Assembly (NCBI GenBank): GCA_949317995.1
Contig: OX439043.1
Coordinates: 2,782,501 to 2,846,500, forward strand
DNA from: Acholoe squamosa
Taxonomy: Eukaryota > Annelida > Polychaeta > Phyllodocida > Polynoidae
Direction: 5' to 3'
DNA: 64,000 nucleotides
A model generated the notes under the pieces. That model had not been told where the DNA came from and made no database searches. It saw only the letters and a program-made list of their open reading frames with translations. Below are positions 1 through 7,673 of this stretch, in pieces; the first letter of the stretch is position 1; every line of letters starts with the position of its first letter. The translations under genes were made by a program, and so were the position numbers.

Positions 1-3
1 CTG

Positions 4-366
4 GTGGAAACGCTGGTTGGAAAGTGTGAGCGGAATGAGAAAACAGGCGCGCCGACTAGACACTGGATGCGGATGGCACCCGCACCCCTGTCTACAAAGA
101 GTCTGTATATCAGACCGGAACTGATGCCCGCTTTCTACGGCGCCTACCCCGAGTTCAGGGTAGAGCAGCGGAAGAAGTGGGAGGCCAGTCGTCCTCGAGA
201 CCCAGGACCGACAGCCTCTACGAGTGGGAACAAGAGGCCCCACTCTACAGATGCTGGAAAGTCTGCCGGTTCGACTGAACCTAAGAAGCCTAAGCCGCAG
301 GCTGCTCCCTCGAAGCCCGAAAGGGCATCGAAAGCCGCCTGCTTCGACCGGTATGGCCAAACCTAG
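4..366 (+). pseudogene. gag-like protein, segment 1 (frame 1), 5'-truncated by window edge
   Basis: An open frame that enters from the left edge, rich in Pro, Lys, Ser and Thr after a more ordered start (motif ELMPAFYGAYPEF near residue 40). No ATG is needed because it is probably the interior of a longer protein. It ends at a stop at 364-366, and a downstream frame (375-1106) of similar composition continues. I infer one original reading frame broken by an indel. I do not recognise the family. The low-complexity basic tract resembles the linker of a retroelement Gag, but there is no zinc knuckle. The main alternative is a host gene exon. Confidence 0.4.
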
Positions 367-374
367 CACCAGCG

Positions 375-1106
375 GTGCTAAAACTGGAGGCAAGACGGTG
401 GAATCCCGGAGTGGTCGTGATCGACAAGGTGACCACCAACTCATCTCCCCCTGTCAAGCCCCCTACAGCGGCAGAGGGCAGCACCCCAGCTGCCACGCCG
501 CGTGTCCACGTGGGAGGCGCGACACTGACCTCGGGAGCAGGAGCCACCTTCTCCAACGTAGTGTCAGGCGCCGACACCCCGACAGCAACCTTGTGTTGGG
601 AGTTGGCACAGCCTGCATACGGCGATGGCGTCGACCGTGGGGTCCCCAAGACGTTCGTGGAACGTTGTAAAGGACTTCTACAAATGACGGGTAGCGCTGC
701 TATCGACCAATTCGGTGAGGCATTCCGCGAGGAAGCGAGTGCCTACTTGTTCGGCCTGTTTGATAGAACAAACATGGCCATCCGTAACGAGCTCCTTCCG
801 GCTCTTAGGGAAGAGGCGCGCCAGACCGTTCAGATGGAGATGGACTCTCGTCTGACCGATGTCCGAACGCGTCTCAATAACTTTGAGTCACAGGCCCAAT
901 ATGATATCACCAAGAGGGATGGTATCATAGAAGGCTGGGAGGAAATCTACCGCGAATTCTTTAGAGTCTTCGGGGTCCAACTCTCGGAATGGATGAAGGA
1001 CAAGCACCATGGTGTCCGAACCATGAAGCCCGTTCGAACTGAGCCCTCGTCGAGGGTGGAGTGGTTCCTGACGTCAGGACGCTGGCGGTTCAGTCGAATC
1101 CTTTGA
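375..1106 (+). pseudogene. gag-like protein, segment 2 (frame 3), helical region with FFRVFGV-EW motif
   Basis: This frame encodes a Ser/Thr/Pro-rich linker (about residues 15-75) and then a mostly helical, charged region (about residues 90-215). It ends in a motif reading EFFRVFGVQLSEW near residues 192-204. The same core, FxRVFGV followed by EW, occurs in the short plus-strand coding tail at 26903-27043, which is also followed by a hairpin-rich region, so I treat both as one protein family. The helical part may be a coiled coil. The first codon listed is GTG, so the true start lies upstream. The frame is lost after about 1050 and coding-like sequence continues in frame 2. The function is unknown; Gag or another structural protein of a retroelement is an inference. 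Confidence 0.45.
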
Positions 1107-1774
1107 GAGAGTTATCTCCAAGGATTGACAGTCTGAGCTCGGTTATGATGATGTTGGGCCGAGAGCAGGTGGTGCAGGACAAGCCTGACACCCCTGGTAG
1201 GTCTCTCGGCGCCTCCGTCTACCTACCAGCAGCTGCGCCTTCCTCATCGGCTCCCTTGATAACCCTCTCGGGAGCCACCGAGCCTGCACCGCCACCGGTT
1301 CAGAGAGTGGTGTCACCAAAAATCCATCCGGATCTTCATGGCATCACACCTCTGGTCCCCGCGAGTGCAGCCGTCTGCCCGGACCCGTCGGCTTCCGCCA
1401 AAGCAGTAGAACCTGCCGAGGCGGAACAGTCGATGGATATAGACGGGGACGTCGATGTCGTCGGTCAATCTCCAACGGCTCCCCCTGACCAGGGAGACAA
1501 GGACGACCTTGAAGGTCGGGAGAGCGACGACGATGACGGAAGCGACTCAGCAGATTCGGCAGTCCTCCACTCAGATGCTGAGGGAGACTCCCGGGATGCG
1601 CCTGAGACCTCTAACGAGGCTTGGAGTACGACAATGGACCGTGTGGCCCCATTGCCGGAGTCGCCGACCTTTTCTGGCCAGCTAGCTGCCAGTGCCTCAC
1701 ATGAGGATGAGCGCACTGATGGAGAGCAGGCTGAAATCGACGCCGCTACAGGGTCCATCTCGGAGGATCAGTAG
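1061..1774 (+). pseudogene. gag-like protein, segment 3 (frame 2), acidic disordered C-terminus
   Basis: This continues the preceding segment in another frame (they overlap at 1061-1106). It is about 237 residues long, disordered, rich in Pro, Ala, Ser, and strongly acidic near its end (a DDDDGSDSAD tract around residue 155). The stop codon TAG at 1772-1774 lies inside a 14-bp hairpin (1762-1794) that opens the hairpin chain downstream. No family was recognised. An acidic C-terminal tail is compatible with a structural or nucleic-acid-binding retroelement protein, but that is inference. The frame changes at about 366 and 1061 suggest decay, although sequencing indels cannot be excluded. Confidence 0.4.
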
Positions 1775-2678
1775 TATGATACTACTGTTCCTCCTCTTCA
1801 GCTTGGATCGCTGACATCGAACAGAGTCTCGATGTCAGCATGGAACCCCCGGGAACTCTTTCCCGGACGACGGTGTACCCTCCACGAGTGGGGGTACCTT
1901 TCCTGTCCCCGGACCTCCCTGCGAAGCTGTGTGGATCCGACGCCACCCCGGTCTTAGGGCCCGGTGGTGCCACACATCCTCGGCCTCACGGTCGAAGGAC
2001 CATCATAGTTGTACTGTACACTATCGATGGGCTTCCTACGCTGGAAGGAGCTTCTCAACGAGACAGGGAGGAAACGACACGACCCCGGTTACCATACCCG
2101 GTTGTGCCTCCCTCGGATCGACCAGGAGCAGGTCGTGAAGCAGTGTTTCGACACTGGTCTCCTACGTTGGATGGAGCAACGCCTTATAATTAACTGTGAT
2201 AATAATTTTTTTTCTACAGTACAGTAGAAACTATTTTTCTATATTCCTCTACCTTTTTCTGTCGACCATGTCGACGGATCCAGTAGTTTAAATTATTATC
2301 TATTTTGTTTAGACCGATCCGGGATCTCTGAATTTTCAGAGACCTCGTTTCAGTCTAATGGGGGGTGGTGTGGTGGTCCCGCATCGTCTTCGAGGTACCT
2401 TCGTGGTCCTCGTGGGCGACATCGAGAGCACCTCTATTACCCGACACCTGGGGGCGCTGGAGTCCAGCGCCACGTCACCACCTGGTCACGTGGCCCTCGA
2501 CTCCGGTGTATATAAGGCCGTTGTATGGCCTTCCTCAGAGTCAGTCCAGCCCTGACTGACCATCGTGAGCGATGGTTGGCGGCTGCCCGGCTACCATATT
2601 GCTGCACAGAGGAGGTGTATGTGGAATATCAACTGTAGACACTAGAAGGCCTAGTGTTGAACTTGTTATAGAGTTCAA
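1762..2678 (+). other. Hairpin chain A: about 19 consecutive short inverted repeats after the gag-like stop codon
   Basis: Stems read directly from the sequence: 1762-1794 (14 pairs, one mismatch, over the stop codon), 1810-1839 (11 perfect), 1849-1866 (7, CTCT loop), 1875-1897 (9, one bulge), 1928-1976 (7 outer plus 5 inner), 2001-2029 (12, two bulges), 2078-2106 (7), 2119-2135 (5), 2141-2156 (6, TTCG loop), 2211-2230 (7), 2258-2278 (9), 2322-2344 (9, one bulge), 2453-2471 (8), 2470-2493 (6), 2514-2532 (6), 2540-2560 (7), 2560-2575 (6), 2639-2657 (7), 2657-2678 (7). Most loops are 3-8 nt. No protein reading is convincing here. It is either a structured 3' UTR/LTR RNA or a cruciform-prone DNA segment. 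Confidence 0.75.
2509..2516 (+). promoter_or_regulatory. TATA box of a possible LTR or terminal promoter in chain A
   Basis: TATATAAG lies between hairpins in a locally GC-rich context, and its last bases are part of the 2514-2532 stem. ATTAAAG about 200 bp downstream (near 2718) could serve as a polyadenylation signal. That layout suggests the end of the chain is an LTR or promoter-bearing terminus. There is no second copy in the window to define LTR limits. Confidence 0.35.
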
Positions 2679-2861
2679 ACTCTGCCACCTGTCGAGAACG
2701 GCTGATGCCTATGTGTTATTAAAGTTTTAACTGGAACCTGAATAGTTGTTCTTCGTTGTTTATCGAAAGATTCGATTGAACATCGAGGGGTAGAACACTA
2801 CAAAATACTTCGCCATATACGCTCCGGACCTGCTCACAAGCTCACAGCTTAATCCCCCCCA

Positions 2862-3647
2862 GTGTGTACAGTGAGCTGCTCTTAAATCACCCATACCAGG
2901 ATGTTGTGAGAGCTGGACCCATCCTATTTCTGGGCACTGACTCACTGGGAGTATCACAACATACCGACATACCTGTGGACGCATTTCTAGGATGCAGGGA
3001 AATTCCACAGCCCCCCTTCATCCTGATTGGTCCATCCATAAATAGAATCATTACCGGGTATGGCGACGGGTCAGATCTGATCAGAACCAACCAGATCTGA
3101 CCTGTTCCTACCAGGATATTTCATCACCCTGTGAGCTGCTCACCTTAGTATTTAAGACCTGATGAGCAGCTCCCAATCATCTATTCTAAGCTCATCTTTT
3201 CTACTCACATTATACCACGTACAACCTCCCTAGTATCTAGGACCTACGACAGGTTGAGCTAGGAGCTTAGGGGCAGAGCCTGCACGCTGGCAAGTGTATC
3301 ATTGTTACTACCTATATGTACACTCTGTCATCATGCAATAAACAAGGATCAAAGAACTTCTCTGGATTCAGTGTTCATTACAACATCGAATTGTAACGGT
3401 TCGTTGACAGTGGAGTGGAACAGAACTTTATACTTTATAACCAATTGTATATTTACTGTGTGTGGAAATTACCTGCATATTAACATTTCTATTACTGATA
3501 CATAACATGTTCTGCCTAAGCTGAATAAACCAGTGATAACTGGAATAGCACTAATAAGAGCTTGATATTCTTACTCTCTCTATATACCACTAGTCATATG
3601 ATATTTCTCATATGACAACTTGATCATGCACAATTACTAGTATGACA
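2862..3647 (+). repeat. 5' LTR of the Gypsy element (left limit approximate)
   Basis: It ends in ...TATGACA (CA terminus), immediately followed by a PBS-like TGGTGGAGAAC. It contains TATTTAAG at 3149-3156 as a TATA box and AATAAA at 3337-3342 as the polyadenylation signal, giving a U3-R-U5 layout. The last 237 bp recur at 16806-17040. The TG start near 2862 is a guess; an alternative start lies anywhere between about 2800 and 3110. Confidence 0.65.
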
Positions 3648-3650
3648 AAG

Positions 3651-3668
3651 TGGTGGAGAACATCCTAC
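3651..3668 (+). other. Primer binding site
   Basis: TGGTGGAGA begins 3 nt after the LTR end. The first nine bases are complementary to a tRNA 3' end of the form TCTCCACCA, which is typical of tRNA-Ala. The match fails beyond that point, so the primer identity is tentative. Confidence 0.5.
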
Positions 3669-4049
3669 TAAGATCCCAAATTACACAAGCTCTTATCAGT
3701 CAAGCTGGCAGAACAACACACAAAAACTTTACGTAGTCAGGGACCTGCTGAGGAGGTCTCCCTTCCCCCAAGATCTAGGAGACCCACCGGGGGCAACTCA
3801 GCCTCCAATACAGCAGACCCACACACAGTAAACCCCACTCCACCCACCCTGTCTACTCAGGGATCAAACAGTTTTCAGGGATCCAACAATTCTCAGGGAT
3901 CCCTACAGGATGCCCAACTCACGCTATCTACCTCTGAGGAGGAAGGATCTGCCTCAGGGGGTGGATCCACACCCTCATCTAGATCTTCCACCCCAGCACC
4001 TGCCTCTGATAGCCACTCCTCCAGAGACACATCTCCCACACCCTCTACC

Positions 4050-4868
4050 ATGGAAACCGATGAAGGCCCCCAACCTAATCAGACAGCTGAAAAGATAAGG
4101 GCCTATGAGAAGACCGTCCAAGATGCAGTTACTGCCCTAGAAGCCCTACAGGAGGAAAGGGAGAGGGTCCTCAGTCAACAGCTGGCAGACAGGGATGCAG
4201 CATTAAACAACCAGCGGAAGGCCCCAGATAGGCAGCAACAACAGATAGCAGATCTCATGAAGTTGGTATCAACCCAGACCTCACAGCCTCCCACACCCAC
4301 CACCACACCTATCGTCACACCATCTGCCTCTGGATCCAAGGATGATGTCATGATCTCCATGATGTCCAACATGACCAGGATCCTAGACAGACAACAACAC
4401 GACGACAGGGAGATCAGGCAACATGAGGTAACCAAACCAACAACTTTTTCTCACCCATCACCACTCATGTCAACAGCACTATTTATTGATCACAAATTCC
4501 CAGAGTATCTGAAGGACAAGTACAAAGTAACAAACAGTGACACCATGGTAACATATTTACCCAAGTACCTTGGAGGACAAGCATTGGCTTGGTTTGAATC
4601 CTTCAAGGAAAGTGCCATACCTGATAAGTTGACATGGACCAATGTAGTACATGAACTAAAAGAGTATTTTGCTACTCGAGACAATATCATCTCCAGGACT
4701 GCACTCTGTGCACAAAAGGCAGATGAACCTATCCTAGACTATGCTTGCCATCTTAGAAAAGTGTGTAATGCCCAGCGCCTAGAGGATGAGACCTTACTCA
4801 GAACATTTACCCAAGGCATGAGGCCCTGGATCTCTGTAGCTCTTGAAAACAAGAAAATACTCTTTTGA
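4050..4868 (+). pseudogene. gag: gag, N-terminal and capsid region (frame 3)
   Basis: The first ATG in this frame is at 4050, but the frame is already open from about 3672 with a Ser/Pro/Thr-rich lead, so a longer or non-AUG start is possible. Residues about 10-80 form a Gln/Glu/Arg-rich coiled coil. From about residue 130 the pattern FIDHKFPEYL, followed by YLGGQALAWFES and a conserved Trp-rich helix, is the retrotransposon Gag capsid fold (Retrotrans_gag family). Gag multimerises to package element RNA. The frame stops at 4866-4868 just after an A-rich tract near 4850, and capsid-like sequence continues in another frame. The break is therefore a one-base indel or, less likely, a programmed shift. 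Confidence 0.8.
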
Positions 4869-5126
4869 CCAAGCCCTGGACCTAGCCTTAGAGGTTGAAA
4901 CCCAAGAAAAATCTAGGAAAGTAAGGGATGGGGAGTCTAACCCACAGTCTACTAAGAAAAAGGTCCAGGAAGTCACCACTAGTTCAGAGGAAGAAGATGT
5001 TAACCTAATGTCTAGTGCCCATGTAAGGCAGCAGGAAGCTATGGTTGTCTCCAAAGACCCTACCGGTAGATATAGAGGAAATAACTATAACCCCAACTAC
5101 CGCTCCAGTAGAGGTAGAGGTAGGGG
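4843..5126 (+). pseudogene. gag: gag continuation (frame 1), capsid end and RG-rich linker
   Basis: The capsid continues after the 4850 frame break with a helix (SFDQALDLALEVE), a Lys/Glu-rich linker and an Arg-Gly tract (SSRGRGRG) ending about 5126. The frame stays open to 5595, but after the G-run near 5123 its product becomes an unlikely Thr-rich repeat. The frame 2 product becomes the expected Gly/Asn/Ser-rich tail, so I place a second break there. No CCHC knuckle is visible. The RG tract probably does the RNA binding. Confidence 0.65.
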
Positions 5127-5660
5127 GATAACAGCAACAACCGGGGAGGTCACAACAGTAGAAAAGACAACAGCTCATCCACCTCCAACAATGGTAACTA
5201 TTCATACAGTGATAGGAGAGATAGAACTCCAAGTAATGGCAGATCATATAACCAAGGATCCAACAGCAGGAGCCATAGTCCACATAGGAACTACAACAGT
5301 GGATCCTACAACAACAATGGTTCCTACAACAACCATGGTTCCAACAACTCTGGTCGCTACAACAACAACAGTGGATCCTACTCCAACCAGGGATCCAACA
5401 ACTCTGGTTCCTACAACAACCAGGGATCCAACAACTCTGGATCCTACAATAACCAGGGTTCCAACAACTCTGGTCACTACAGGAACTCCATTCAATATAA
5501 CCAGGGTTCCAACTCACATCTGGAGGATTACAAACCCAACACAAGAGGTTACCAGGGGAACCAGCAGAGTAACCCCCACATACCACCTCACGTGATTGAT
5601 CAAATCTCCAAGCTTCTGGTGGCAAACATCACAGCCACCCCACAGAACCAGGAAAACTAG
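5127..5660 (+). pseudogene. gag: gag C-terminal prion-like tail (frame 2), GSYNNQ repeats
   Basis: Read in frame 2, the stretch encodes a Ser/Asn/Gly/Tyr tail with repeated units such as GSNNSGSYNNQ between about 5290 and 5500, then a short charged end before the stop TAG at 5658-5660. DNA-level repeats of about 33 bp (tctggttcctacaacaacca and similar) underlie it. A low-complexity tail in place of zinc knuckles would be unusual. An RNA-binding or condensate-forming role is inference. Overlapping frames (Thr-rich in frame 1, Cys-rich on the minus strand) are artefacts of the repeat. Confidence 0.6.
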
Positions 5661-5683
5661 GATGTCACAGTGCCGATGGGCCA

Positions 5684-6448
5684 GTGCACTATGACACCCC
5701 AAATACAAACAATCACTCAGGATTAACAAAAATTCAACCAGAGACAATTGCTAGTGCGAATCTACCATCTAACAGACAGAGACGTCCATCAGTGATACAC
5801 ATCACCCCACCAGATTCATCATCAAAGGATACAGGTGAGAGTGCCAAGCTTTCTATTGTACTTCTTCAAAATGGCTGTATCAATGCAAATCTTTATGATG
5901 TTTCAGATGTACAATGTTTGGTTGATACAGGTGCTACTATCACCCGTGTCAGACAAGCATTTCTCATGGATCTCCAAAGTAGATTCCACATCCAACTAAG
6001 GAAGTCAAAAATCAACATCCATTTGGCAGATGGATCAGTGTGTCATGTTAGACATTCAGCTATGCTGAATTTTAGAATCCAAGGTGTCAGATTCCAATAC
6101 CAATTTGCTGTAATTCCCAACCTCACACAGTCCATTGTTCTCGGCACAGATTTCTTAAGCACTACAAAATCTCAAATTGAATTTAATATTGATCCTGAAC
6201 AAATTCTCAAACCCATTAGGGCAGTGAGGGATTTTACCATCCCTCCATTCTCTGAACTTGCAGTATTGGGTAAAGTCACATCTACTCAATCACTGCAAGG
6301 CAAAACTGGAGTAGTAGATAACCTCCAGAGAAATAACAATGCCCCATATCTAGTTCAAAGGGCAGCAGTAACCCCCAGGGAAAATAACCCCCTAGTGTTA
6401 CTCAACACCAGCAGGCGCCCACATAAAATCAAAAAGGGTGCCATATAG
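5684..6448 (+). pseudogene. pol: pol: aspartic protease region
   Basis: The active-site motif LVDTGATITRV (catalytic Asp in DTGA) lies about 85 residues in, and a second conserved element, VLGTDFL, about 65 residues later. This is the retropepsin pattern: a homodimeric enzyme that cleaves Gag-Pol. The upstream 75 residues are low complexity. The frame ends at 6446-6448 about 100 bp before the next pol frame begins, so a break separates it from RT. The listed start is GTG; the true start would be upstream processing of Gag-Pol. Confidence 0.8.
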
Positions 6449-6550
6449 CTCTATTTCAGGAAGTCAAGGAATCTGATTTAGAAAAACCCCAACAGGTGTC
6501 AGACACTATCACACACACTGATCAATCCATCTCAGCCATACGGCCTAAGG

Positions 6551-7012
6551 ATGAACCTCCATTCAGTGACACAGACTCAGACTGCGAGTCTACATATGCT
6601 GACCCTGAACCTAACTCTATCAGACCTCAAGCCAGAATTGGAAGAGAATGTTCCACCAAAATCTGTGCTCACATCAAAAGATCAGCATGATAGGTTAGAA
6701 TCACTGCTGACCAAGTATGATGATATATTTGTAGGAAAAGATGGAGACATTGGTGCTACACACCTGTATACCCACTCTATACATGGAAAACCAAGCAGTA
6801 CCATGTCATTTCCAGAAAAACAGGCCGCAATAGGGGAAGAATGTGAAAGGCTAGTACAGCAGGGCATTCTCAGAGAATGTGCTGAGGGCCCCTGGGCATC
6901 CAGATCCTTTTTAGTACAAAAAGCATCAGGAGGCCATAGGCTCATAACAGATTTTCGTCATTTAAAAGCAGAATACGATCAATCAAGCCTTTTCTACACC
7001 CCGGGCCGATGA
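6551..7012 (+). pseudogene. pol: pol: reverse transcriptase N-terminal part
   Basis: After a linker, the segment shows the standard Gypsy RT entry: a KYDDIF-like helix, a basic primer-loop region, QGILRECAEGPWASRSFLVQK (fingers) and HRLITDFRHLK (motif equivalent to R-x-C-x-D-Y-R-x-L-N, here with Thr in place of Cys). The frame fails at about 6990-7012, where the next expected residues appear in frame 3 at 7023. Role: RNA- and DNA-dependent DNA polymerase of the element. Confidence 0.8.
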
Positions 7013-7022
7013 CACTCTAGAC

Positions 7023-7319
7023 ATGATAGGGTCATTCAGACCAAGAGTATTCAGTAAGCTAGATGCCCAACAGGGATTTTGTCAAATTCCTATAAGAGAG
7101 GAGGACCAGCACAAAACTGCATTCATAGCAAATGACAAAAAATATGTCTACCAAAGGATGCCGATGGGACTTGCGACCGCCCCTGCGGGATTTTGCCATC
7201 TAGTAACATGGATTCTGAACAAACTCAAATACAAATGTGCCCTACCATACCTAGATGACATATTGGTATTATCACTATCGATCGAACAACACTTCCATGA
7301 CCTGGAAGATGTTTTTTAA
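7023..7319 (+). pseudogene. pol: pol: reverse transcriptase palm with YLDD
   Basis: It contains the RT core: VFSKLDAQQGFCQIPI (first catalytic Asp), KTAFIA, the MPMGLATAPAGFCHL helix, and YLDDILVLS, the YxDD box carrying the two further catalytic Asp residues. All three metal-binding aspartates are present. The frame ends in a TTTTTT run at about 7313, and the palm continues in frame 1 (7255-7614), consistent with a single-base homopolymer indel. Confidence 0.85.
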
Positions 7320-7614
7320 CAGCTCAAGAGTTGGTAAACTCAAATTGAAGAAATCAAAATGTGAATACTTCATAGACAGAATAGACTTCTTGGGAATGAG
7401 AGTCACACCCATGGGACTACAACCATCTCCCACAAAGGTGGAATCGATCAAAACTTTCCCAACACCGAAGTCAGTCAAAAATGTCAGATCTTTCACAGGA
7501 CTATGCCAATACTTCAAGAAGTTTATCAAAGGTTATGCCCAAATTGCTAGACCATTGTATGATCTACAGCATTTGTCTGGACAGAGGACGCAGATAATGC
7601 TTTCAAAGCATTAA
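7320..7614 (+). pseudogene. pol: pol: RT thumb/connection
   Basis: This continues from the palm: LKKSKCEYF and DFLGMRV are the Gypsy RT motif 6-7 region, followed by the connection helices ending QYFKKFIKGYAQIARPLYDL. The open frame formally begins at 7255, but the part before about 7315 is a shadow of the palm frame. It is lost near 7565, after which the connection domain resumes in the frame of the RNase H/integrase ORF. Confidence 0.75.
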
Positions 7615-7673
7615 AACATGCCCTCTGTACCAATGCTCTTCTCAGATATCCAAACTATGAGAAGGAGTTCAGC

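Noticed and set aside
2641..2720. Hammerhead core at CTGATGCC near 2702
   Set aside because: No CTGATGA and no GAAA partner; surrounding stems do not form the three-way junction.
5005..5625. Minus-strand Cys-rich 206-codon frame
   Set aside because: Antisense of the gag GSYNN repeat; composition is explained by the repeat.
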